Shown here piece by piece: positions 6,444-13,146 of a stretch of 13,146 bases of DNA (the stretch's first letter is position 1; every line of letters begins with the position of its first letter). Both the position numbers and the translations under genes were made by a program. The notes under the pieces are model-generated. The model did no database searches. It saw only the letters and a program-made list of their open reading frames with translations, and was not told where the DNA came from. The DNA lies in contig CAKTXU010000013.1 of NCBI GenBank assembly GCA_934630995.1, forward strand, positions 1 to 13,146. Reading direction: 5' to 3'. Origin of the DNA: an uncultured Eubacteriales bacterium. Lineage in GTDB: Bacteria > Bacillota > Clostridia > Oscillospirales > Acutalibacteraceae.

Positions 6444-7277
6444 ATGCTCATCGATTTTCATACCCACGCTTTTCCCGATAAAATCGCCGCCGGCGCGCTC
6501 CGGCAGCTGGTACAGAACACCCTGCCCTATCGGGAGATATACGGGGAGGCGCGGCCCCATACCGACGCGACGACGGCGGGGCTTGCCGCCTCCTCCCGCG
6601 CCGCGGGGCTGGACGTCAGCCTGGTGCTGCCAATCGCCACCACGCCCAAGCCCTCGCCGACCCTGAACAATTTCGCCGCCCAGGTGGACAAGCTTCCCGG
6701 ACTGCGCTCCTTCGGCAGCGTTCATCCCTTGTCCCCCGGCGCATCCGCCGAGGTGGAACGCATCCGCTCCCTGGGGCTGCGGGGTATCAAGCTGCATCCG
6801 GAATATCAGGGCTGCTATGTGGACGAGGCGCCCACCGTGGAGGTGGTGCGGACGGCGGCTTCCCTGGGTCTGTGGGTGATCTTCCACGCCGGGGCCGATA
6901 TCGGGATGCCTCCCCCAATCCATTGTACGCCGGAGCGGGTGATTCGGCTACGAAAAGCCGTGCCCGACGCCAAAATCATCCTGGCCCATTTAGGCGGTTA
7001 TCTTTTGTGGGATGATGTCGGCCCCGCCCTGCCTGCGATGGACGTCTGGCTCGACACCAGCTACTGCCTGCCCAACCATCCCGAACGCCGGGAGCGATTT
7101 GCCCGCCTCATCCGGGAGGCGGGCCCCGGCCGGGTGCTTTTCGGCACTGATTCCCCCTGGGCGGGACAGGCTGAAGCCCTCGGCTATACCCGCGCTTTTC
7201 TGGCGGACTACGGCTTCAGCGCAGAGGAGCAGGCGGCCATCCTGGGCGAAAACGCCCGAAAAATCCTTTTTGACTGA
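6444..7277 (+). CDS. Amidohydrolase family 2 (TIM-barrel) metal-dependent hydrolase
   Basis: A 277-residue protein of the amidohydrolase-2 type, whose members hydrolyse or decarboxylate small substrates at a divalent-metal site. Visible metal and catalytic motifs are FHTH (H6, H8), GIKLHPE (K116, H118), FHAG (H148), LAHLGG (H182) and FGTDSPW (D236). No signal peptide is seen, so it is probably cytosolic. The ATG has a near-perfect AAGGAGGT site 8 bases upstream. It sits 25 bases after the DUF4015 gene and 11 bases before the HAD gene, so co-transcription is likely. The substrate cannot be deduced from sequence. Confidence 0.85.
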   Translation: MLIDFHTHAFPDKIAAGALRQLVQNTLPYREIYGEARPHTDATTAGLAASSRAAGLDVSLVLPIATTPKPSPTLNNFAAQVDKLPGLRSFGSVHPLSPGASAEVERIRSLGLRGIKLHPEYQGCYVDEAPTVEVVRTAASLGLWVIFHAGADIGMPPPIHCTPERVIRLRKAVPDAKIILAHLGGYLLWDDVGPALPAMDVWLDTSYCLPNHPERRERFARLIREAGPGRVLFGTDSPWAGQAEALGYTRAFLADYGFSAEEQAAILGENARKILFD

Positions 7278-7288
7278 TGAGGAGCACT

Positions 7289-8065
7289 ATGGAATTCACC
7301 AGAAAAGCGGCATTTTTTGATCTCGACGGCACTCTGGCCTGCAACAACCGGCCCCTTCTTCCCGCCGATGCGGACGCCATCCGCCGTCTGCGCCGGGAGG
7401 GGCACATGGCTTTCCTCTGCACCGGCCGTGCACCCGGCTTTCTCTATAAGGAGGTGCTCGATGTGGGCTTCGACGGCGTCGTCGCCGGGGCAGGCGCCCA
7501 TATCACGGTGGGGGATGAGCTCCTGTACAGGCGCCTGGTGCCGCCGGAGGATGTCCGGCGGGTCGTCGCCTATTATCAGGGGACCTGCCACACCTGTATC
7601 CTGGAGGGGGAAAGGGACTCCTTCTGTATCTCGCGGGGCGCCATTTATTCCTGCTTCGAGCCCGTGCCGGAGCATCCCGCTCCCGGCTGGTATGAGGAAA
7701 ATCCCATCACCAAGCTGACCATCATGGGCCAGCTGGATGAGCCGGCGAGGCAATTGCTGGCTTCCTACTATATCATCCAGCATCCCACCTACGCCGAGGC
7801 GGTGCCCCACGGCTGCAATAAGGCGGACGGCATGCGCCGGGTGCTGGAGTATGTGGGTATTTCCCGGGAAAACAGCCTGGCTTTTGGAGACAGCTACAAC
7901 GATTTGGACATGCTGCGGTATGCCGGATTTGCCGTAGCCATGGGTATCGCGGACGAGACGATCCGCGCCGCCGCCGACTATGTCACCGACACCCAGGAGA
8001 ACGCCGGGGTTTCCAAGGCCCTTTGGAAGTTCGTCCTGTCGCCCCGCGGCGGCAAAGGAGATTGA
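7289..8065 (+). CDS. Cof-type HAD-IIB family phosphatase
   Basis: HAD-superfamily hydrolases with a type IIB cap usually dephosphorylate sugar phosphates or related metabolites through a phospho-aspartate. The 258-residue protein has all four motifs: FFDLDGT (nucleophile D11, acid/base D13), LCTGR (T45), the lysine in GCNKADG (K178), and GDSYNDLDML (D201, D205) that binds magnesium. The cap lies between about 80 and 170. I prefer the ATG at 7289, with AGGAG 4 bases upstream; an in-frame ATG at 7277 overlaps the preceding stop and lacks its own ribosome site. Substrate unknown. Three bases separate it from the next gene. Confidence 0.9.
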   Translation: MEFTRKAAFFDLDGTLACNNRPLLPADADAIRRLRREGHMAFLCTGRAPGFLYKEVLDVGFDGVVAGAGAHITVGDELLYRRLVPPEDVRRVVAYYQGTCHTCILEGERDSFCISRGAIYSCFEPVPEHPAPGWYEENPITKLTIMGQLDEPARQLLASYYIIQHPTYAEAVPHGCNKADGMRRVLEYVGISRENSLAFGDSYNDLDMLRYAGFAVAMGIADETIRAAADYVTDTQENAGVSKALWKFVLSPRGGKGD

Positions 8066-8068
8066 CCG

Positions 8069-8974
8069 ATGAAAACGCCGAATCTAAACCGCCCGCTGAA
8101 AATCCTGTCGTGGTCGGCCGTTGGGCTGTGGAGCCTGGGGCTGTTTCTGCTTTCCGGACTACCCGGCCAAACGGCGGATATGTGGCTGCATACGGCAGGA
8201 GAATGGCTCATCCAGATCCTCGCGGCTATGCTTCAGCCTCTGCCCGCCGGTTTGCCTGCCTTTCTGGACAGCTATCTATCCCTGCTGCTGCTGGCCGCCG
8301 GGTACATGGCTCTGGCCGCTCTCAGCTGGAATGCCCTGCGCCTTTCCGGTCTGGGCATGAACGCGGCCGCCGCCCTGGCGCTGGCCATCACCACTCTGTA
8401 CGGGGTGATCGACGAGCTGCATCAAATCCTCATCCCCGGGCGCTTGGCCAGAATAGGCGACTGGGCGGTGGGCTTCGGCGCCTCTCTCTTTTTATTGGCG
8501 TGCATCTGGCTGTTTCAGATGGCTCTCCTGAAATTCCCCAAATTCGTCAACCGGGAAACGGTCAGCTATGTGGTTTTCGGCGTGCTGACCACCCTGGTGA
8601 ATATCGTGACCTATCTGCTCTGCAAGACGGCCCTGGATGCCGCCGGCTCCATCAGCGAGGTGGCCCGCACTCTGGTGAGCACCTCCGTGGCCTGGCTGAT
8701 TGCCGTCCTGTTCGCCTATGTGGTCAACAAACTCTTTGTCTTCCAGAGCAAAACCGACTGCGCCCGGGCAGCTCTGCGGGAATTCGCGCTGTTCATCGCC
8801 GCCCGGCTCTTCTCCTATGCCGTGGACGCCCTGGGCATGGTGCTGATGGTCAATATCGCCCATCTGGGCGACGCCTTCTCCAAAATCATCATGAACATCG
8901 TGGTAATGGTGATGAACTACTTTTTCAGCAAATGGTTCATCTTCAACAAGGATAGAAAAAAGGAAACGGCATAA
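8069..8974 (+). CDS. VanZ-GtrA two-domain fusion membrane protein
   Basis: A 301-residue polytopic protein that joins two families. Residues about 12-150 look like VanZ (LSGLPGQ near 28-34, then DELHQILIPGR at 115-125 and GDWAVGFGA at 130-138, matching the DExxQ...R...D pattern). VanZ-family proteins are linked to teicoplanin resistance and cell-envelope phenotypes. Residues about 160-295 look like GtrA (YVVFGVLTTLVNIVTYLL, FAYVVNKLFVF, KWFIFNK), small membrane proteins tied to polyprenyl-linked sugar transfer. AAAGGAG lies 8 bases before the ATG. It ends the plus-strand block and is followed by a strong terminator. A role in envelope glycolipid handling is inference. Confidence 0.85.
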   Translation: MKTPNLNRPLKILSWSAVGLWSLGLFLLSGLPGQTADMWLHTAGEWLIQILAAMLQPLPAGLPAFLDSYLSLLLLAAGYMALAALSWNALRLSGLGMNAAAALALAITTLYGVIDELHQILIPGRLARIGDWAVGFGASLFLLACIWLFQMALLKFPKFVNRETVSYVVFGVLTTLVNIVTYLLCKTALDAAGSISEVARTLVSTSVAWLIAVLFAYVVNKLFVFQSKTDCARAALREFALFIAARLFSYAVDALGMVLMVNIAHLGDAFSKIIMNIVVMVMNYFFSKWFIFNKDRKKETA

Positions 8975-8979
8975 GCAGT

Positions 8980-9023
8980 AAAAAGAGGAGTGAATGCCCG
9001 GATGGGCGTTCACTCCTCTTTTT
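8980..9023. terminator. Bidirectional intrinsic terminator
   Basis: Two 20-base arms (8980-8999 and 9004-9023) flank a GGAT loop. The outer 15 pairs are perfect and the inner GCCC/GGGC is perfect; the only break is a U-G wobble in the plus-strand RNA, which is an A-C mismatch in the minus-strand RNA. AAAAA/TTTTT ends supply a T-tract in both directions. It lies 5 bases after the VanZ-GtrA stop and 33 bases after the end of the convergent ABC operon. Confidence 0.93.
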
Positions 9024-9056
9024 ATATGATAGTCCGGCGCTGCGCCGTTCCTTGTC

Positions 9057-10853
9057 TCAGGACGCCGCGACAACGCCCTGCTCCCGGGATTGGGCCGTGT
9101 AGAGCTGGTAATACAGCCCCTTCTTCTCCAAGAGCTCCTCGTGGCTGCCCGCCTCCAGAATCTGCTTGTTGCCGATATACAGGATTTTATCGCAGGTCTT
9201 GATGGTGGAGAGGCGGTGAGCGATGATGAAGGAGGTGCGTCCCTTGAGCAGGGCCGCAATGCCCTCCTGCAGCAGCCGTTCGGTCTTGGTGTCGATGGAG
9301 GAGGTGGCCTCGTCGAGAATCAAAATCCGGGGATCCGACAGCAGGGTGCGCGCAAAGGCGATGAGCTGCTTCTGCCCTTGGGAAAGGCGGCTGCCCCGCT
9401 CGTTGACCTCCGTGTAATACCCCTTTTCCATTTCCATGATGAAATCGTGGGCCCGCACCGCCTGCGCCGCGGCCTGCACCTCCTCGTCGGTGGCGTCCAG
9501 CCGGCCATAGCGGATATTGTCCATAATGGTGCCGCTGAAGATGAAGCTGTCCTGGAGCATGATGCCCATCTGACTGCGCAGGGAATGGAGGGTCACATCC
9601 GCCACATCGTATTCCCCGTCCAGCAGCACCGCGCCGCCCGTCAGATTGTAAAAACGGCTGATAAGGTTGACCACGGTGGTCTTGCCCGCTCCGGTTGGGC
9701 CCACCAGAGCGATGCTCTCCCCGGCCTTGACCTCGAAATTCAGGTTCTCCAGAATATGGATACCCGGCTCATATTCAAAGGTCACGTCCCGGAAGGACAC
9801 CTCCCCCCGGATGGGCGGCAGCTCCAGGGCGCCGGGGATGTCGTCCACCACCACCGGCTCATCCATGGTTTCAAAGATACGCTCCAGATAGGCGATGTTG
9901 TTGATAAAGGTGTTGTAGATATTGGCCAGGTTGGTGATGGGCTGCCAGAACCGGCTGACATACTGGCCCATGGCCAGCAGGACACCAAAGGACACCATCG
10001 CGCCGCCCATCCAGTAGACGCCCGCGATATACATGAAGGTGAACACGATCTGGGTGATGAGCTCGGAGCTGAACCAGACGGCGTTGCCCACATAGACGGC
10101 CTTGATCCAGGCGGTGCGGCAGGCGTCGATAAGCCGCTTCATGATGGAGACGTTTTCTTCCTGGCGGGCGAAAAGCTGGCTGACCCGCACGCCGTCGATG
10201 CTTTCGGCCAGATAGGCGTTGTAGTTGGAGTTTTTGTTGGACTGGTTCTGCCAGCATTTCCGCTGCTTAGGCTTGAGATAGAGGATGACGGCGGCGAAAA
10301 TCGGCAGGCCCGCGACGATGATGGTGGCCAGGAGCACGTTGGTGGAGAACATGAAAATCACGATGAAGATGATATTGATAATCTCCAGGATGCTGTTGAT
10401 GATGCCGTTGGAGAGCATATCCGCCACCGAGTTCACGTAGTTGATGACCCGGACCAGGATTTTGCCCGCCGGACGGCTGTCGTAATAGCTGAAGGGCAGC
10501 TTCTGGAGGTGGGCGAACAGATCCTCCCGGATATCGTAGATAATCTCCTGGCTGACATGGGCCATCATCCGGGCCCGGATGGTGGTGAACAGAATGCCCA
10601 CGGCCACGATGACCGTGTAAAAAACCGCCAGCCGCCCCACCATGGCGATGTCCTTGTTGGGCACCGCGTCGTCCAGGGTCCATTCCATGATTTTGGGGCC
10701 GAACAGGGCCACCACGCTGGCAATGGCGCTGAGCACGAGGGCCAGAATCATCTTGAAGCGATGCTTTTTGATGTATTTCATCGCGCGCCTGAGATGGGAA
10801 AAGCTGAAGGGGGATTCCAGATTTTCATCGACATCGAACTTGTTTCTGGCCAT
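9057..10853 (-). CDS. ABC exporter half-transporter, canonical-Walker partner
   Basis: A 598-residue ABC type IV exporter subunit: six membrane helices (about 30-320), then an ATPase domain (about 345-580). Motifs: Walker A GPTGAGKTT (385-393), Q-loop LQDSF (about 433-437), signature LSQGQ (490-494, third residue not Gly), Walker B LILDEATS with catalytic Glu at 515, and H-loop AHRLS with His at 546. With the upstream gene it should form a heterodimer in which this subunit supplies the catalytic Walker B and His while its altered signature faces the partner's degenerate site. Substrate unknown; relatives export drugs, lipids or peptides. The ATG at 10853 has GGGAGG 9 bases upstream and overlaps the upstream stop (TGATG); a TTG two codons earlier is too close. 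Confidence 0.93.
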   Translation of the reverse strand: MARNKFDVDENLESPFSFSHLRRAMKYIKKHRFKMILALVLSAIASVVALFGPKIMEWTLDDAVPNKDIAMVGRLAVFYTVIVAVGILFTTIRARMMAHVSQEIIYDIREDLFAHLQKLPFSYYDSRPAGKILVRVINYVNSVADMLSNGIINSILEIINIIFIVIFMFSTNVLLATIIVAGLPIFAAVILYLKPKQRKCWQNQSNKNSNYNAYLAESIDGVRVSQLFARQEENVSIMKRLIDACRTAWIKAVYVGNAVWFSSELITQIVFTFMYIAGVYWMGGAMVSFGVLLAMGQYVSRFWQPITNLANIYNTFINNIAYLERIFETMDEPVVVDDIPGALELPPIRGEVSFRDVTFEYEPGIHILENLNFEVKAGESIALVGPTGAGKTTVVNLISRFYNLTGGAVLLDGEYDVADVTLHSLRSQMGIMLQDSFIFSGTIMDNIRYGRLDATDEEVQAAAQAVRAHDFIMEMEKGYYTEVNERGSRLSQGQKQLIAFARTLLSDPRILILDEATSSIDTKTERLLQEGIAALLKGRTSFIIAHRLSTIKTCDKILYIGNKQILEAGSHEELLEKKGLYYQLYTAQSREQGVVAAS

Positions 10854-12619
10854 CAGCAAGCACCTCCCTGCAGGGCGGCCGCCGGGGCCGCGTCGTCTTC
10901 TATATCGTTTTGCAGGGCATAAGTCTCCCAGTAATATCCCTGGTTGCGCAGCAGCTGCTCATGGGTGCCCCGCTCCGCGATATGGCCGTCCTGGATCACC
11001 AGGATCTGATCCGCATCCTTGACCGAGGAAATCCGCTGGGCGATGATGATTTTGGTGCAGTCATAGGGCAGCTCACGGAGCTGCCGCTGTATGTATTTCT
11101 CCGTCTCCATATCCACGGCGGAGGTCGTGTCGTCCAGTACCAGGATGGCGGGCTTCACCGCCATGGCCCGGGCCAGGGCAATCCGCTGCTTCTGCCCGCC
11201 GGACAAGCCCACGCCCCGTTCACCCACGATGGTGTCGTATCCCTCGGGCATCTTGCGGACGAACTCGTCTGCAGCGGCCCGCCGTGCAAAATCGTGGACC
11301 TCCTCCTCGGTCAGTGTCTGATCGCCGAAGGCGATGTTGCCCTCCACCGTGTCGGAGAATAAAAACACATCCTGCGTAGCCGCGCCGATGGAGCCCCGCA
11401 GCTGCTGGAGCTTCCAGAACCGGACGTCGCAGTCGTCCACCAGTATCCGGCCGTCCGCCACGTCGTAAAACCGCTCGAGCAGGTTGATAAGGGTCGTTTT
11501 GCCCGAGCCTGTGGGTCCCATGATGGCCAGCGTCTGGCCGGGCTGCACCTCAAAGCTCACATGCTCCAGCACCTTGACCGGGCCGAAGGAAAAGCTGACG
11601 TCCTCGAAATTGATTTTGCCCCGGGGCGCGGGATGATCCTCCGCGTCCTGCCGGTCCATGATGAGGGGCCGGGAATAATACACCTCGATGATTTTATTGG
11701 CCGAGGCGCTGAACCGCTGCAAATCGTTGACAAGGGGCCCCAGGTTGCGCATGGGGTTGGCCAGAGCCCAGGCCAGGGAGGTGAAAATGGTCAGCTCGCC
11801 CGGGGTAATCTCCCCCCAGATGATGAACAGGCCGCCCAGAAAAACGGTGATGAGGGTCATCACATTGGCCAGGATTTCAATGAAGGGGAAGAAGGTCAGC
11901 CATTTCTTGTTGATATCCAGGTTGGCGTCCCGGAAATCCTGATTTTTCTTGTGAAAGCGCTCCCGCTCATAAGCCTCCCGGGCAAAGGCCTTGACCACCC
12001 GGTTGCCGGCGATGTTCTCCTGCGCGGCGGTATTCATATCGGAGAGCTTGTCGCGCATATCCACGAACAGGGGCTTGACCTTCTGATTATACAGCTTGGT
12101 TATCAGCATCAGCAGAGGAGTGACCGCCACCAGGGCCAGCGTCAGCTTCCAGCTGATGCTGAAAAACAGGATGAGGGTGGAGACAAACATGGTGACGCTG
12201 TCCACCACCGAATAGGACAGATAAGACAGGAAATGGCGGCACCAATCCACGTCGGCGGATAACCTGGTCATCAGATCCCCCGTCCGGTTGCGGTCGAAGA
12301 ACCGCATCTCCTGGTACTGAAGCACCCCGAACAGATAGGACCGCAGATTATACAACACATTCTGCGAGGTCTTTTCCAGAAAAATAATCATCATATACCG
12401 CAGGGACAGGCGCAGGGCCTGGACGGCCAGCATGGCGCCCAGGATAGAGATCAGGGGATCGGGATTTTCCGCCATGATGACATCATCGATGAGCAGAGAG
12501 GTCAAAAACGGATTGACCAAGAGCAGGGTACAGGTTATCACCGACAAAAACAGCGCCGTGATATACCGGCGGCGGTAGGCTTTGTCCATGTTGCGCCACA
12601 GCCATCGTAACTGGAACAT
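10853..12619 (-). CDS. ABC exporter half-transporter, degenerate-site partner
   Basis: A 588-residue ABC exporter subunit with six membrane helices (about 17-305) and an ATPase domain (about 335-570). Walker A is GPTGSGKTT (368-376), the Q-loop glutamine is in ATQDVF (Q416) and the signature is canonical LSGGQ (472-476). The residue after the Walker B aspartate is Asp497, not Glu (VLDDTTS), and the H-loop reads IAQRIS with Gln528 in place of His. This is the known degenerate-site pattern of heterodimeric exporters such as TM287/288 and LmrCD. The ATG at 12619 is preceded by GGTG at 5 bases and by AGGAAGG further up, a modest ribosome site. It is the first gene of a two-gene operon with its own promoter. 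Confidence 0.93.
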   Translation of the reverse strand: MFQLRWLWRNMDKAYRRRYITALFLSVITCTLLLVNPFLTSLLIDDVIMAENPDPLISILGAMLAVQALRLSLRYMMIIFLEKTSQNVLYNLRSYLFGVLQYQEMRFFDRNRTGDLMTRLSADVDWCRHFLSYLSYSVVDSVTMFVSTLILFFSISWKLTLALVAVTPLLMLITKLYNQKVKPLFVDMRDKLSDMNTAAQENIAGNRVVKAFAREAYERERFHKKNQDFRDANLDINKKWLTFFPFIEILANVMTLITVFLGGLFIIWGEITPGELTIFTSLAWALANPMRNLGPLVNDLQRFSASANKIIEVYYSRPLIMDRQDAEDHPAPRGKINFEDVSFSFGPVKVLEHVSFEVQPGQTLAIMGPTGSGKTTLINLLERFYDVADGRILVDDCDVRFWKLQQLRGSIGAATQDVFLFSDTVEGNIAFGDQTLTEEEVHDFARRAAADEFVRKMPEGYDTIVGERGVGLSGGQKQRIALARAMAVKPAILVLDDTTSAVDMETEKYIQRQLRELPYDCTKIIIAQRISSVKDADQILVIQDGHIAERGTHEQLLRNQGYYWETYALQNDIEDDAAPAAALQGGAC

Positions 12620-12656
12620 TGCATCACCAAACCTTCCTCAAAACGGGGAAAAGAAC

Positions 12657-12686
12657 AAAAAACGATCCGGGATGGCCGCCCATCCC
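12657..12686 (-). promoter_or_regulatory. Hairpin and T-tract in the ABC operon leader
   Basis: On the minus strand, GGGATGG and CCATCCC (7 perfect pairs, 12686-12669) surround a 4-base GCGG loop, and six T residues (12662-12657) follow after a 6-base gap. This lies inside the leader of about 125 bases between the predicted start and the first ABC gene. The gap makes it a weak terminator at best. It could be an attenuator or plain leader structure. Confidence 0.4.
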
Positions 12687-12750
12687 ACAGAAAAGCATGC
12701 CGGCCCTCCCTTGCAGGATACGCCGGGCGAGGTTTCATCCCGCATGACCC

Positions 12751-12779
12751 ATTATACCGATCGTTAAGAAAAATGAAAC
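12751..12779 (-). promoter_or_regulatory. Promoter of the ABC exporter operon
   Basis: On the minus strand a perfect TATAAT -10 box (12756-12751) is preceded by 17 bases and a weak -35 (GTTTCA, 12779-12774). The start would be near 12744. The -35 is poor, so an activator or upstream AT-rich DNA may help. No regulator gene is next to the operon. Confidence 0.6.
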
Positions 12780-12804
12780 CCTTATTCAAACGAATTGTTG
12801 GTGG

Positions 12805-12821
12805 TTTTTTTAGGTTTTTTT
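12805..12821. other. Two phased 7-base T/A tracts upstream of the ABC promoter
   Basis: T runs at 12805-12811 and 12815-12821 start 10 bases apart, about one helical turn, in a strikingly AT-rich stretch (about 12765-12895) of an otherwise GC-rich window. They lie about 60-77 bases upstream of the predicted ABC start and may bend DNA or act like an UP element. The rest of the 279-base gap between the ABC and dus genes holds no gene and no clear dus terminator that I can see. Confidence 0.4.
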
Positions 12822-12898
12822 CGTCATTCTCACGAAGGAATTTCTATCTTTACGGCTTATATACTAATCCTTTTTAAAAGCGTTAACAGGAACGTCCC

Positions 12899-13146
12899 TC
12901 AGCCGCCGTTCTCCATGACTACCCGCCCGCACAAAGCCTGCAAATCCGCCAGGGTGGATATCTCCCCCGCCTGCCGGCGAAACTCCGCCGCGCCCCGCAG
13001 CCCCCGCATATACCAGGCGGCGTGCTTGCGCGCCTCCCTCAAGGCCACCGGCTCCCCTTTGAACGCTGCAGCCAGCTCCACCTGCCGCAGCAGAACGGCC
13101 ATCCGCATGGAAACGGGCGGCGGGGGCAGCTCCCGCCCGTGGACAA
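12899..13146 (-). CDS. dus: tRNA-dihydrouridine synthase, C-terminal part
   Basis: Only the last 81 or so residues are in the window; the gene continues past the right edge. They match the C-terminal helical tRNA-binding domain of the Dus family (FMN enzymes that reduce uridine to dihydrouridine in tRNA): a LREARKHAAWYMRGLRGAAE run with the conserved R-K-H...WY.+G..gaa pattern, followed by FRRQAGEISTLADLQAL. The frame is open to the window edge, so internal Met codons are not the start. The catalytic FMN domain is not visible; DusB type is the usual one in this phylum but is not proven here. Confidence 0.82.
   Translation of the reverse strand, partial: VHGRELPPPPVSMRMAVLLRQVELAAAFKGEPVALREARKHAAWYMRGLRGAAEFRRQAGEISTLADLQALCGRVVMENGG

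Noticed and set aside
8980..9023. Palindrome as a mobile-element end or CRISPR repeat
   Set aside because: It is a single copy with A/T-tracts at both ends between convergent genes, the classic form of a bidirectional terminator.
9090..10922. 610-codon plus-strand open frame over the ABC gene
   Set aside because: It mirrors the ABC exporter gene, whose Walker, signature and H-loop motifs are clear on the minus strand. The plus-strand protein is His/Gly/Asp-rich with no recognisable domain.
12780..12898. A small gene or dus terminator in the AT-rich gap
   Set aside because: No open frame with a ribosome site is present, and the few short inverted repeats (for example TTCGT/ACGAA) are not followed by a T-tract on the dus strand.
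1..13146. tRNA, rRNA, CRISPR arrays, insertion sequences, prophage genes or toxin-antitoxin pairs
   Set aside because: I looked for them on both strands and saw no supporting repeats, transposase motifs or structured RNA genes.

Overview
The window reads as chromosome of a GC-rich, Gram-positive-type anaerobe, probably a gut Clostridia member (Oscillospirales-like). The evidence is a MecA adaptor, Rnf subunits, a VanZ-type protein, strong AAAGGAG/AGGAGG ribosome sites, sigma-A-type promoters and densely packed genes with ATGA overlaps. The genus is inference from gene content and codon style only.

Layout. Positions 1-783 (+): a promoter, a structured leader and rpe (ribulose-phosphate 3-epimerase). 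Positions 780-1379 (-): a MecA-like ClpC adaptor converging on rpe, with the two stop codons overlapping. Positions 1380-1577: a divergent regulatory gap with a clear mecA promoter and a GC-rich inverted repeat. Positions 1578-5065 (+): four overlapping genes encoding Rnf/Nqr-family subunits in the order C-D-E-A. Positions 5141-8974 (+), probably the same transcription unit or a sub-operon after a hairpin: a membrane-anchored DUF4015 putative glycosidase, an amidohydrolase, a Cof-type HAD phosphatase and a VanZ-GtrA fusion membrane protein. A strong 44-base palindromic terminator (8980-9023) separates this block from a convergent pair of ABC exporter half-transporters (9057-12619, -). The ABC pair has its own promoter and a structured leader. 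The 3' end of a tRNA-dihydrouridine synthase gene (-) lies at the right edge.

The most notable content is the Rnf-like block. Canonical clostridial Rnf is C-D-G-E-A-B. Here rnfG (covalent FMN subunit) and rnfB (ferredoxin-like Fe-S subunit) are absent from the block. Three of the four membrane cysteines that hold the shared [2Fe-2S] cluster in RnfA/RnfE are replaced. The glycine-rich flavin/NADH motifs of RnfC are gone although its two 4Fe-4S motifs are intact. The flavinylation motif of RnfD is altered. All four reading frames are intact, translationally coupled and carry good ribosome sites, so this looks like a maintained, divergent complex rather than decay. What it does cannot be read from the sequence. 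It may be a reduced electron-transfer or ion-moving membrane complex with a different partner, or a non-redox derivative.

The ABC pair is a classic asymmetric heterodimer: one degenerate and one canonical ATP site, spread over the two genes in the TM287/288-like pattern. The other genes look like ordinary metabolic, quality-control and RNA-modification functions.
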